64,000 bases of DNA from Chrysogorgia sp. JL179-B06 (Eukaryota; Cnidaria; Anthozoa; Scleralcyonacea; Chrysogorgiidae), in NCBI GenBank assembly GCA_035772405.1, contig JAYKKM010000065.1, positions 629,001-693,000 of the forward strand. Reading direction: 5' to 3'. Under the pieces are notes generated by a model. That model had not been told where the DNA came from, did not search any database, and saw nothing but the letters and a program-made list of their open reading frames with translations. Below are positions 33,550 to 45,403 of the stretch, in pieces. Numbering within the stretch: position 1 is the stretch's first letter; every line of letters begins with the position of its first letter. A program made the position numbers and the translations under genes.

Positions 33550-36500
33550 AGACTTTCGTTGTGAATATTAAAATCTAAATAATATTACAAAATGGAAACC
33601 CACAACGAGGGTCAATCACTACAGAGCGGTGCTCAAATCTAGGTGATAGATGATATGTACAATAAATAGTGAACTATAGCTTCTAATAACAACATTGACT
33701 AAACTTAACTAAATTCCTAACAGATGTACATTTAGGACATATTGCCTTCCAGGTAAAACATTCTCGCAGTCGAACGTTCGAGTCAGTGCAAGTTTGTAGT
33801 ACTTAATCAGGGCAGATTTGAACATCAATACAGTAGATAACGATTTAGTGGAAGATGGCAAGGAATTCCACAGCTTGACTGTCCGATTAAAAAAAGAGAA
33901 AGGTCTTGCAGTTATTATTAGTCCTATAGTCAAGTGAGCAGCTTTGTCTTGTGCATTTGACAATAACTTTAGGTTGAATAAAATCCGAAAGATTAATATT
34001 ATAAAAACCGTTAATGGCTTTAAAAAAGAAGACCAGATCTCTGATTTCATGCCAGTATGAAAACGGCAGTAGATTAAGTTTTATAAGTCGTTCTTTGTAT
34101 GGAAGTGCTGCATCAGGATAGTTCAAGATGAATTTAGTGCCGCGCCGTTGGACCTGTTCAACTGTACGTAGACCTCCAATATTTAGTGGTGTCCATACCT
34201 CGCTAGCATAGCAGAAAACTCGGCTTAGATAGAGTGCACGTTTGGTTGAAGTATCAAAGTGGCGATCTGATGCTCTATACAGGAAACCAAGCATTTTATT
34301 GGCCTTGGATGTCGTTTCAGCGATGTGTGATCCCCATTTAAAGTTGGAATTTACAGCTACACCAAGATCTTTTTGCGTGCTCACTAAAGCAATAGAGTGA
34401 GAGCCGACGGTGTACGTATTTTGTATGGGAGATCTCTTACGTCTAACACGTAACACCTCATATTTTTCGAAATTAAAAGGCATTTGGCAGTTATCGGACC
34501 AATCAGAAACTTTGTTGATATCTTGTTGAAACAGCTGAGCGTCATCCAACGAATGAATAACTCGAGCTAATTTTGTGTCATCAGCAAAAAGGTAGATCAT
34601 CGTTTCGTCAGATAACCCGATTGGCAAATCATTGATATACCAGAGAAAAAGTAAGGGTCCCAAAATGCTCCCTTGTGGAACTCCAGAGGAAACTGGTAAG
34701 GATGTAGAAGTAGCACCCTTCACAAGTACTATTTGTGTTCTGTTGGTAAGGTAGTCTTTGAACCATTGGAGAAGAGGTCCATCAGTGCCCGCAACAGCAA
34801 TTTTGTTGCGGAGGCGGGAATGGGAAACTTTATCGAAGGCCTTGGATAAGTCCAGATAGATAATGTCAGATTGTAACGACCTCTGAGAAACCCATATTGA
34901 TGGTCAGAAAGGGAGCTACTAAGGTGTTCAATGAGTCGATTGAAAATGCATTTTTCGAGGACTTTAGATAAGATGCATAGTAACGATATAGGCCTATAGT
35001 TGCTAACATCCTCCTTATCTTGTTTCTTGTGGATTGGTATAATCAATGCTTCCTTCCAAAATGTGGGCAACTTACCAGTAGAAAGTGACTTGTTGAATAG
35101 TTTAGTGATTGAAGGAGCGAGTTCCGAAGCACACTCAACCATAATACGAGCGGGTATGTTATCGGGCCCACATGCTTTGTGTGGATTGAGGTTACATAAT
35201 AGGTTTTTAATTTCAGAAGAAGAAAGAATTATCGATGTCAAAGTAATAGCACAGCACAGTGTTTTGACCATGTGGATCATCTGTGGTAAAAACGGAGTGG
35301 AAGTACTGGTTGAAAGATTGAGCAGCGGGGCTACGAAAAGTGTGAACGCGAGATTTAATTGTCGCAGGAATTGAACCTGTTTTCCGCTTGTTCTTGTAAA
35401 AAGACCAAAATCTTTTTGGATTAACACGTAGACTTTCATTGAGAGATTCAATGTAGTTTTTGTAATTAGTGTTAATGAGTGACTTACATTCACGACGGAG
35501 AGCACAGAACTTCTCGTGATAGTAGGTACTATTTGTCTTCATTGCCTTTTTTCTAGCTTCGGTCTTTTTCCTAACCAAGTGTATGACCTGTCCATCAATC
35601 CACGGAGGCGAATTAATATTCTTTAATTTGACTTTAGTTATATGTTTGTTGATAACTGTAAATAAACGTGTTTTCCAGGTAGCATAATCAACATCGATCG
35701 AGGTCTCGGCGGCGATACAGTTCTCAAGATCGGCTTCAATGAGACTTTTCTTTAAAGAAACAAAATCAGCACTTTTGAAATTGTAAACAGTGCGAGGTTG
35801 CTTTTTCAAACGAGGAAGGCGAATTATAAGGTCAAAGAACAAAGGAGTATGGTCCGTTGGGAATGGTAATTCGCCTTTGTCCAAAGTTATAATATTATGC
35901 ACAGAATCCGGTTCGTTGGTAAGGACAACGTCTAAAATATTCGCATTTCGAGTGGCGTTTAGATTGAGTTGTGTGAGGAAATAATCCTTGAGCGTCTCGC
36001 ATTAGCAGACTTCATCAGTATTGAGCAATTCTCGGCCCTCTCCATGCCAGTTAATATTCGGAAAATTAAAGTCACCGAGTATAAGCAACTTGGGTTTCGA
36101 ATGTTGTGATGATTTGGTCAAGAATAAATCAAATTCGCGGATAAAGGCGGCGGAGTTACAATTTGGAGGTCTATAGAATGTAGAAATGACAACTTTAGGA
36201 CTGTCAATTGGCTTGATCTCTACAGCAGTCATTTCGATAATATCAGACTCCAGGTCTTGACGTCTGCATGATTGAATATTGTCCTTGATAGCTATAAGTA
36301 CTCCACCGCCACGCTTGTCACGCCGATCAGATCGAAAGATATTGTATCCCAGGGTTTAGATTAATGTCCCAAGAAGTATAAAACTCTAACAGAATCAACG
36401 AGGTATTGAAGGAAGCAGTGTTGTCGGCGTAATAGATAATCCGCGAATAAAGAAATTTAGTCCTGTATCTGTAGGCCAGCCGAGTTGGTCTGATAATGGG

Positions 36501-36690
36501 CATGACATGACGAATACGAAGAAGTACGAACTTCGACTGTAGATCACCAAGGTAACCAAGATATACATGTTGTTTAGCTTCCAAAGTCAAGTAATTCCTA
36601 GATTCACTTATATTTATCATAAGGTACAACAGAGAAAGGTAGAGTGCCACACAGACACGTCTGACCGCCATCTTGTTAATTTTCATATTT
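33550..36690 (-). pseudogene. CR1-like LINE, nearly full length, frameshifted
   Basis: On the minus strand, an N-terminal region (36686-36327) leads into an apurinic-type endonuclease with STFYRPPNCNSAAF and LLILGDFNFPNINW (36232-36002). The linker (35902-35213) is followed by reverse-transcriptase blocks: NPHKACGPDNIPARIM, NYRPISLLCILSKVLEKCIF, DHQYGFLRGR (35505-34729), then SSGVPQGSILGPLLF and LFADDTKLA (34723-33887). The C-terminal thumb ends near 33709, followed by a short untranslated tail. At least three frame changes are needed, and the DLSKAFD block lies at a damaged spot near 34850. Endonuclease plus reverse transcriptase in this order fits the CR1/Jockey group. The insertion sits in an intron of the cysteine-cluster gene. 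Confidence 0.88.
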
Positions 36691-37604
36691 TTTAATTTTC
36701 ATATTTTTTCTACAATAATTTTCAAATTATTGTAGGTTGTGGAAGTCTTTACGTTGCAGGTGGGAACTGGAAGTTAAAGTACTCGCATTGTATGTGGAAA
36801 GCTCTGATTAAGATAGATGGACTTTCGAAACCTATCAACTATCCAAATATTTGCCATTTGTCTCCAGAAAGAGGAAAGCATTCTGTGAAAACCACTGTGC
36901 TAGGGCACAAAAAGCTGGAATTCCTTCTGGACTGCATGAATTTTTAATTCACTTTGGGATAGAGAAAGGTGAAACGTGCAGGGAAACAGGTAAGTTTGGG
37001 AAGTAAAGTACAATAGCGTAGTGTCTGGCTGCTATTAAAACAACTGAAACACAACATTTGTATCACATTATCTATGATTAAAAATTTTGCATGTATGATA
37101 GTTGTATAATATTTTGAGCTGTTCTCAACATCGTTTAAAAAATTTAAGTTGACATTTCATGCTAATACGAATAACCCGAATAATACGCGATAAAAAAAAA
37201 AAATTTTCAAACTTTAGAGAGTGATCTGTCGACAGATAAAAAATTTGAGAAAGTATTTACAACATTGCCCCAAGATCAAGAATGTTCGACGGATGCCACA
37301 ACATTTCAAGGTGGCTATAAAGCGTTTTTTTATTAAAACATTTAATGGTTTACGTGTTCGACTCCTTTTTAAATTATTCTAGGGTGTACTTCCAAAACTA
37401 TGATTTAATAAAGTTATTTTAATAACTAGGGACAACTCAATTTATAAAGGATAATGTCGAATTCGTTGAACAATGTTCAGAAATAGAAGAAACAACATGC
37501 AATAAAGACACCGGGGGTAGAAAAACATTGCAAAGCTGGTCCAGAGGAGTATTTTTTATAGTCAGTGGAGGTGGTCATATTGAGTACTGGCAACCTTTAT
37601 ACAG

Positions 37605-38605
37605 GTAAGTTTGTTTGCATTACAATAAAACATCTAATAGAGACATTTTTTTCCAGATAAGTTTAATTTACAAATTAATTAGCGTTAAAGCTAATTAAAG
37701 TCCCATGAAAATAGCTAGACCGATGGTATTTGAAACTGGCACTTTTATTTTGTGGCCAGGCTGCCAGCATGATAAAGGAAATATGCAAAATAACACACAT
37801 TTAACAAAGTTTATAAAATAACATATGGTGTTGTGTTATGGCAATATAAATCAAGTTTGTCTATTTTGAAATAATTATTTGAATGGTATAGGAAGACCTT
37901 TACAACTTTTCCGTATCCCTCTTCGTTTATGAGATATTTCGATTTTTTGATATGCAAATTGGATAGTCATGTCATAACCACGGTATGGCATTTTCGTGCA
38001 TTGCCAGATCAGTTATACACTGTAAATACACAATCTTGCTCAACTTGTAATGTTTACTGCAATGTGCAGTTTGTATGTTCACAATTTCAAGTGATTTCGT
38101 TGAATAAACCTAGAGATACATCTGATTTTGCAATCTGTAACCATTATGTCAGGGACCAGCATTTAAAAATAATTTTAAAACAATTTTAAATTAAACAAAC
38201 TTCATTTATATTGCCATATCCCTTTAAAACGTAAGACATCAATTTCCAGAGTTAAAATACATTCAATTACAAAGTCTAATATTAAACAACAGCCGGATTG
38301 AAAATATATATATATATATATAATCATTAATCGACATCCTTTTTTATCCTTTTTTATCCTTTTTTATCTCTTGCCGATCGATTTCTTAATTGTGAACAAA
38401 ATTATCATAAACCTGAATACACAGAAAGAACATTCTCCAGTTAGAACACAAGTTCGATCAATAACATAAAGCAAAAAATCATTTAAGGCAAATTTCGATC
38501 ACAGAAGGTCATAAAGTTTAACAGATATCCATTTCTCCGATATGAGAAATTGATTTTTTTAATAATCTATCTTTTTTTTATCAAATAATAAAAGGTTTAC
38601 TGCCT
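37605..38605. other. non-coding, simple repeats
   Basis: No further exon of the upstream gene is visible. The stretch holds short (TA)n near 38308-38321 and (TCCTTTTTTA)n at 38337-38368. Confidence 0.4.
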
Positions 38606-39030
38606 TTTGGGGACCGGTCAACAGGGGGTGCTGGAGGAGAAATTAATATATATATATATATATAAGCTCCCAGATATATAAAGCCCCTGTTTACAAGCCT
38701 ACCAAAACCCCTTACAAAATTATATAAACCTAGGGCTTATAATCCACAGTTTACAGTATACAGTGATATTATAAAAAAGTATACTGTATACAAAAGTTCA
38801 GATGACCAGTAAGTTTCAGTTTAAGAATCATGATTTTATGTTTATAGTTGGTATATTGTTCATTATGAAAATCAGTTATTTTAAATATTTTGAAATGTTT
38901 GTATTAAAGAAGTGTTCATTCTTCTCCATCCAGTTGAAAAAATGAAGACCCCTTTTCCAGAAAAATTTATTAGGACCCCCATTTTCTCCTCCAGGGCCCC
39001 CTCTCCATATTTAATGACCGGTCCCTTGAA
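38606..39030. mobile_element. MITE-like element with GGGACCGGTCA ends
   Basis: TTTTGGGGACCGGTCA at 38605-38620 and TGACCGGTCCCTTGAA at 39015-39030 are inverted. Both are followed inward by matching GGGGG...CTGGAGGAGAAA words. There is an AT-rich centre with (TA)n and no coding capacity. Confidence 0.55.
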
Positions 39031-39944
39031 ACTAAAGTATTTTAGGCACAAAGCTGACACACATAACCGCCACTGTATTTACTCATGGTAACATTGGCAC
39101 ATTTAAAGTGTTGCCATTGTAAACAAGATGTGCACTGGACCATGTGCGATTTTTTCTTGTAAGTGCAGAGGTTACAATGATCTTTGTCGTCGCGCTTTCT
39201 CTTCCTTTTTAATTTTTCCGATTTCTTTCCTCTCGCTGACTTTTTGCCTGACGATTTATCGGATTCCATGATGGTCGAGTTATCCGATTCCTTGACAGCC
39301 TGGTCTACAGACTTGTAGCCTGCCAGTTTTTCTGATTTCTCAGCCGATTCGTTCGCATACTCAGCTGTTAATTTATCGTTGTTTTCGCATGGACCTGGTG
39401 ATTTATGCAATTCTTCGACTGACGATATTCCTTCTGTCGTTTCGCTATTTCTCTCTGTCATAGATACAAAGTAGAAAAGTTACAGATTTATGAACTGAAT
39501 GCTAGTAGTTTCGAAACGATATAAACTAACTTCCGAGTTAGGAATCGAGTTTTAACTAACAAACAAATCGTTGTTTTAAACTAAAAGAAACACACAGACG
39601 TTCTAACCATACATCTAACCATAATCCTAATTCTAAGCATAATCCTAACCATAAACCTAGGGTCAAATAAGGTTTGTCAAATAAGGTTTAAAATCTAATT
39701 AGGGATTTGTACAAAACGTGAAGAGACCTGGAAGGTAACTCGATATATAATTAGAGAAGCTACTGTATATATACCTGTTATAAGAGCTCTAACTGTATTC
39801 ACAAGTGATGGTGGGTGCCGTGGGGTATTCTTAATTTCTGCCTCGGATGGTGTCGTGTCTTCTTGCAACTGTATGCGTTGCTGAACGACGTGCAACTCCC
39901 CAGGGCCGGATTTAAGGGTGGGCAACATGGGCGCTCGCCCAGGG

Positions 39945-40022
39945 CCCCCACACAGAAGGGGCCCCCACACAGAAGGGGCCCCCACACAGAAGGGGCCCCC
40001 ACACAGAAGGGGCCCCCACAAG
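39945..40022. repeat. 17-bp tandem repeat near the hAT left end
   Basis: About four to five copies of CCCCCACACAGAAGGGG in tandem, just inside the left terminus of the hAT element. Expanded subterminal sequence, not coding. Confidence 0.85.
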
Positions 40023-40149
40023 GGAGGGAATAAACAAGAACACGTAAAAGAAGATCAAGCAGATCATGCTGCAGATGGAGGAAAAGATCAAGCAGATGAA
40101 TATGCAGATAGACGAAAAGATGAACGATGACGCTGATATTTAGACACAT

Positions 40150-41541
40150 TGAGAATAATACACCAGTCGAACGATTTGTGACATTTATGCCAAACCAGGG
40201 TCACAAAGCACATGCATGAGATGTTTGATGGCTTGATTAAATTCCTTTAACTTCACGAGATAGACATTCAAAACTGCCGTGGTCAGTCTTATGATAATGC
40301 ATCAGCAATGAGTGGTAGATATAATGGCCTTCAAGCAAAAGTAGCTGGTGTAAACAATCTGGCTGCATGGATACCATGCGCAGGACATTCGCTGAATCTG
40401 GTTGGGAAGGCTGCTGCAGAATGTTGCCAAGCAGCTGCGGCATTTTTCAACTTCCTTGAAGAAATCTATGCAGTTTTTTCAGCCTCAACGCAACGTTACA
40501 AAATACTTAATGATATTCTGAAATCAGCTGATGGTCCAGTCACTGTACTAGAGAGTCGATAGAACACATTGGTCATGCAGAGCAGATGCAAGTCATGGAA
40601 CCAAAGCTCTTCTTCAAGGTTATCCATACTTCAAAGAAGCATTACAAAAATGTGCAGAAGATGAGGTTCTAAAAGATCGTTGTGAAGCAAAATGTCTGTT
40701 TGAGCGTATGTGTATGTTAGAAACTGGTATATACACAGTTTCTGGCATGAAATTCTAAACAGGACGAATGCAACAATACTAACAAGTCACATCCTACAAG
40801 ATCCGAAACTTGACCTGAAGACTGCTGTTGCAGCTGTTAAATCTCTTAAGAAATTTGTTGAAAGCAAACGTGAATATTTTGATACATATGAGGTTAAAGG
40901 TGCTGAGAAATCAGGCACAACAACCTATGCATAGACACAGAAACGTCAACGACGAAGGAATGTTCGCCTTGATCCTTTGGACTATGGCCGAGAACCAGAA
41001 GTAAACCTTGCAGCTTCAGAGAAGTTTCGTGTGGATAATTTTCTACCATCAATTGATCAGTTTGTGAGCTCTCTTGATCAACGTCTAGCTGTCAGCATAT
41101 GAAGAGCTCTCTTCGAATTTTGGATTTTTGGGCCACCTGGAAACATTAATGACAGAAGAAATTGAACAAGCTGCAAACAATCTTGTTGGCAAATACAAGG
41201 ATGACTTAGATGGCTCCCTAGGTAATGAACTAATTCAATTCACTGAGTTTGACGGTTTTTGAAGAAGAAAGTGACAGTGTTGGACGGCACCATTTTCTGT
41301 ACAAACTAATCATTGAAAAATGTGTGAAAGACATTTCCCAATGTTGAAACAAACAGTCCTTCGAATGTATCTTGTATTGATGGTTACGAACTGTAGTGGT
41401 GAAAGATCATTTAGTAAAATGAAAATAATAAAGAACAGGCTACGAACAACAATGACAAATGAACGACTTACTAAACTAGCGATAATGAGCATTGAGTATG
41501 ACGTATTGCACGCCGCAAGTTGGACTTTAGTAATATTGTAA
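40150..41541 (+). pseudogene. hAT (ZMYM/TTF-type) transposase, truncated
   Basis: A central piece reads RGQSYDNASAMSGRYNGLQ and WIPCAGHSLNLVGKAAAECC. This is the catalytic-Asp region (SYDNA) and the following CxxH-type word of ZMYM1-like hAT transposases. After stops and shifts the C-terminal dimerisation region appears at 41310-41541 as NCSGERSFSKMKIIKNRLR and TNERLTKLAIMSIE. The N-terminal zinc finger and the start of the core are missing, so the element would depend on another source of enzyme. Confidence 0.8.
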
Positions 41542-43302
41542 ATGATTTTGCTAAGAAAAAGTCACGGAAAGTACCCAGCTTGTTGTAATTTGTAAATCTA
41601 ATAACTATGAATTTTTAACTACCTTACACACTTTCTATTGAATTTGAAATGTTCTGAGTCGTACTTTAACACGTATTTGTTAATTTGTAGTAAACTATAG
41701 TAAAATGTAAAATAAACGTCAATACAACACGATGACGGCTGTTTTGCGTAATATTATATATTGATGAATTTCCTGTATCAATAAATTTCTCTAAGGAGAG
41801 CCCCACGTCATAAGCGATTGCCCAGGGCCGCCACATTCCTAAATCCGGCCCTGCAACTCCCGTGTGAGAGTGGAGTTTTTCAGTTTCTCAGAGAGCAGCT
41901 TTGACTGCAGTTCACAAATAACAGCCCTGCTCTCTTCTGTTTGTTTAAAAATTATAGCCTCTAATCGTTTACATTCCTTTATCAACGTATTTAACTTCTG
42001 TTGGAGCAGGGGACATGTAGTGCACTGATCCTTCTGGGCTTCGTCGTCATCACTGGTACTGTTTCCACTATTAGCAGTTGTCTCACTGTGTTCAAACCCT
42101 ACAAAACATTACATAATTGATCTTAATTTTGTTGCTTGAGCCAGCATCACTATTTTATCTTCAAGCATTGCTTTCACAAAAACAAGAGGTCCAAGGAGGC
42201 TATAGTCCCAAAAATAGTTTGCATGGAAGAGAAAGAGGAGGCTTAATCCACTCGATGTTTCTTGAAAAAAGGGTTAAAAATGACATGAAAGGATTAATGG
42301 ACAAACGTATTAACAAGATAATGTTTCGACTCTATTTTGGTTTGAAAATGACCCTGAAATAGGTTCGCAAAATTACCTTGTTTACGGTACTTTTGTATCT
42401 TGAATATCAAGTTCCAGAATGATATTTTTCGGTTTATGCTTTATTCTCTAAATTTCATTTCCTAACACACACCATGAAGCAACGAAAACTTACATATTTA
42501 TCAATTATAGTTACAAGAATCAATTATTTCCAGGGTGCCATCTTCAACAGCATCCCTGGGTATTTTAACGGTGGCAACCCGTGGGCCATTCGCTGGGCCA
42601 AAATTCGAACGGAAGTCATAGTTGGCACCATTTACAACAGCACAAATATTTCTTAAATCGTCCAGTGAGTACGGTGTTTTGGCTCTGTCCAACATGCTTG
42701 TAACTGCTTTTCTGCACAACTGGATTGCTGCTCCTTGTTGCTCTGTCGATCGTTGTTTAACGTTGGGCTTTATTAGGTCAGAGAGCTAAATACATTTGTA
42801 ATGTAATAGAAATATAGATTAGGAATGTAAATTTTAAAATGAAAAATGATCGCCAAAGATATCTAGAATATGAGGTATATATACCCCATACTCAAGTAAA
42901 AAGTTGATCCGTTGTTTTTGTATAATATTCCCCATTCGTGTACTTTTCCCAAAAACTTAAAAAACTACTTTTGCAACAAATTTAGACAACCAATTTAGTA
43001 TGGTAACGTTTATTGCAACTTGTCTTGCAACGGCTAAATATGTGCAGTCGCATGTTATATTGTGCAATGTTTCTTGCAATTTGTCTGCCAATTGTGAGCG
43101 AGAAAGACTGGACTGCATGGTTTACAGGGTTCGTTTCTATTGGCTGATCCAACAACTTTGTTGCGAGACAAGTGTACTTCGGCGCTTGCTGCAACAAAAA
43201 TGCTGCGAGCCTGGATGGTTGCAGGGCATGTTACACAAAAAGTGTAGTACTAGGATTTAGGAAGTGTTTCAAATATAGTAAAATTAAAGGTTAAGAATTA
43301 AA

Positions 43303-43418
43303 GAACTTAGAGGAACGAACTACCACATGACGTATATAGCTAGCCCTTCATCAAATACTCTGATGTCAGTGATGAAGGGCTCAGCTTGAAATGTCTGTAG
43401 TTCGTTCCAATAAGTTCT
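43303..43418. repeat. small foldback with AGCCCTTCATC / GATGAAGGGCT arms
   Basis: Outer arms GAACTTAGAGGAACGAACTA and its imperfect complement TAGTTCGTTCCAATAAGTTC enclose inner arms AGCCCTTCATC and GATGAAGGGCT. Probably a hairpin-type repeat; it lies in an intron of the PHD gene. Confidence 0.65.
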
Positions 43419-43829
43419 CGGCAAATAACAACGTTTTCCTTTTACTGTGTTACACTTAGGCTGAGCAACTTTTCATGCAACTTGTATCGCAGCGAAATGG
43501 TGCGAAAAGTTGCAGGAAAAATTGCATAGCGTAACACCGCTTCTTGATTTTATCCCGAAATTGATTTAACAAATTTTTTTATACAATTGTTTTTTGCAGA
43601 GGTCTTTATTTTTAATTTAATACCTCACATTTTCCATTTCCAACTGCGGCCACCACATCTGATAGAAATGCATGTAGGGTAGCCTTCACTTTACGTGACT
43701 TTCCATACTGTGTAATCACGTAAGGAATTAAACTGCTCTGCAGATAACCATCAAGTTCAGTTTTATTGACTATATCGTCATCTGCTACAAGATCGATAAC
43801 CTAAAAGACACAAAGATTTTACATGTCAT

Positions 43830-44387
43830 CAGTGATGTTTTTCACATTTTCGAAGTGGGGGAACATTTACAAAAGAAAATGGGTGTGGCCACTAATCGTG
43901 AAAATTAAATGGGCGTGGCCATGTGTAAAAAATGGCTAAATAATTTAATTTATATATTATATTCCACTGTTTATGGGCTCTTACTTTGTGTACTGGACAC
44001 AGAAATTTAGCACTGTATAGAACTACCCCGTTCTTTAAAAAATCCCGTTTATTTTTGTCCTGGAATTGTCCAATTCCTGAATTAAACCTATCCTAGATAA
44101 AATAAACGGCACCCCCCAGAAAAAGTCTGCATCAACCAGTGTATATTAAAATTTTCATGATTTGTGGCATTTTTGACATAATTTAAGGTGGTGGTGGATG
44201 GGTGCACCCGCCTGAAAAATCTGCACCCCCTCTATCAGATTAGCCTGGATCCGCCCCTGACATTGTCTACATGTAATTTTAATCAGAGAAAGGGCATTCC
44301 GCTCTGTTTAGCTTTGCAGGAGGAACGGTACTTGCTACCACACCGAAATTAGTGGGGGAATGGCGTTCCCCCTGAAAAACATCACTG
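43830..44387. mobile_element. non-autonomous hAT element
   Basis: CAGTGATGTTTTTCA at 43830 and TGAAAAACATCACTG ending at 44387 are perfect inverted termini. The flanks CATGTCAT and CATGTTAT match at 7 of 8 bases, consistent with an aged 8-base duplication. The interior has no gene. A TGGATCCGCCCCTGA word inside (near 44248) suggests a second, nested fragment. It lies in an intron of the PHD gene. Confidence 0.8.
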
Positions 44388-44880
44388 CATGTTATATGTT
44401 TTAGGAAATTAAGTTTTTATGAAGTTTAGAAAACATATATTAGGATAGGATCCATTTTGGTGATTCAAGTGAAGGAATATATATAGAGCAAGCTTAGTAG
44501 GGAATTAAGCTAGAGAAACAGAAGAAAAAAGATGAGCTTGTTCGAAGAGCTTGGCCAGTAAACGGCAATTCAGGGAGAGGGGAACCTGAATGTCTTTATA
44601 AAGTTTTAATTTTTCACTGTTAAAATCAAACAAATGAGTAAATTAGTAGAGTTACCAATATAACTTAGACAAATACCTCAAATGCAAAATATCTGTAACA
44701 GCTGTAGATGCTGGGCAAACGGCTAGGAAAACCTTTCAGACCATCGGTGAAGAATAGGATATGTTCTTCAAGGTTAAATTCTGTTAATCCCTCACTCATT
44801 CTTACAATAGATGGTAGACAGTCATATGAGGCAAGTTTGAAAACTTGTTTTCTCTGCTCAAAAAAATCTATGCTCCACAC

Positions 44881-45114
44881 CACTTTCACTTATTATTTTT
44901 TTCAAACAAAATTGGAGTTGTCCTCTCAAAAGATCTAAAATATAAATGAAGGAAATGAATAAAAAAACAAAACATTGTAATCATAAACACTCCCATCTAT
45001 ACAATAAATTAATATACAAAATCAAATGACGATCAGTACTGCAAATATGGGTATTTCCTTAAACTTGCTTAAATATTTCAAAATCATATTTTCATTTAAT
45101 TTCCTGTGACATAG
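44881..45114. other. intergenic, AT-rich
   Basis: This separates the minus-strand PHD gene from the plus-strand NTPase exon. No convincing promoter element was picked out. Confidence 0.3.
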
Positions 45115-45403
45115 GTTCATGTCCTGCACCAATGGCAGTTGGGGACACAGCAAGTAGCAAGTCAACCTGCCTTAGGCTTATACAAAGACTACTTGGTGGT
45201 GTGCTTCTTTCTCAGTCTTCTGGAGAACTGATTAGGAGCACATTGCCAGTTTATTGGGTTGATCCAGCCCATGCAAATACAGTAAAGAAGGTGTTGGTAT
45301 CTACTTTTCAAGGTGGAGGCAAATAAACGAAAGGCTCTGGAAATGAAATCCCATTGACTACCTTTCTGATCACAGTAAATTTTACACTCGATGATGATTT
45401 AAG
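45115..45403 (+). pseudogene. NTPase-like exon with a premature TAA
   Basis: After a CATAG acceptor the frame reads APMAVGDTASSKSTCLRLIQ, a P-loop-like (G-x4-SKST) segment, then LPVYWVDPAHANTVKKVL and STFQGGGK. A TAA at 45324-45326 interrupts, and the same frame continues ITVNFTLDDDLR to a GTATAT donor at 45404. It resembles an ATPase family, expanded in cnidarians, with a 'GDxxxxKST...PVxWDDP' arrangement. Only this exon is present, so it is probably a relic. The function (nucleic-acid-dependent ATPase or helicase-like) is a guess from the motif. Confidence 0.5.

Larger units (their letters stand above)
29793..37604 (+). pseudogene. KDZ-associated CXC5-like cysteine-cluster gene, split by insertions
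   Basis: Plus-strand exons read as one family. The first (29793-30142) has CVSCGKVLL...CRVCHIKYG followed by VSNVTYMEKGLYRW. The next (30248-30344) starts NHCWVSFSGFAEVYNE. A likely small exon is at 30543-30599. Exon 36736-36989 has GGNWKLKYSHCMWKA and INYPNICHLSPERGK, then ENHCARAQKAGIPSGLHEF after a one-base deletion. Exons 37220-37310 and 37430-37604 end with NKDTGGRK...WSRGVFFIVSGGGHIEYWQ. This order of Cys/His pairs, followed by the 'GGGHIE-x-WQPLYR' word, is what I know from KDZ-type transposon proteins with CXC5 clusters. The first two exons differ in phase by one base, and the 3' exons are missing. A short basic frame at 29451-29540 may be an N-terminus. A Penelope remnant and a LINE occupy the central intron. 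Confidence 0.6.
39901..41853 (+). mobile_element. hAT transposon inside a PHD-gene exon, 8-bp target duplication
   Basis: The termini CAGGGCCGGATTTAAG (39901) and CTAAATCCGGCCCTG (ending 41853) are complementary. CAACTCCC occurs on both sides (39893-39900 and 41854-41861). Removing the element plus one octamer restores an open reading frame in the host exon, confirming the boundaries. It carries a decayed transposase on the plus strand. Confidence 0.95.
39042..44880 (-). pseudogene. PHD-finger gene (five exons seen), exon 4 split by a hAT insertion
   Basis: Minus-strand exons are about 44880-44677, 43800-43624, 42785-42515, 42098-39775 and 39454-39042. All phases agree once the hAT element (39901-41853) and one 8-base duplication are subtracted; the remaining 363 coding bases of exon 4 fit exactly. 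The protein begins with an unknown domain (FNLEEHILFFTDGLKGFPSR, then YVITQYGKSRKVKATLHAFL and LDDLRNICAVVNGANYDFR). A CxxC pair and a coiled coil (LQQKLNTLIKECKRLEAIIF) follow, then a Lys/Ser-rich low-complexity tract, and it ends with a C4HC3 PHD finger (CNLC, CTSC, HFKC, CQLC). PHD fingers usually read histone tails, so a nuclear role is inferred. The 5' end is not resolved: an in-frame TAA lies just upstream of the first exon and its acceptor is weak. The insertion should inactivate this allele. Confidence 0.7.

Noticed and set aside
39815..40130. Pro/Gly/Lys-rich open frames near the hAT left end
   Set aside because: They follow the 17-base tandem repeat and have no domain.
42970..43545. 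Recurring TTGCAAC / GTTGCAA words suggesting a large foldback
   Set aside because: I could not align the two sides over more than short words, and another foldback sits between them. Left uncalled.
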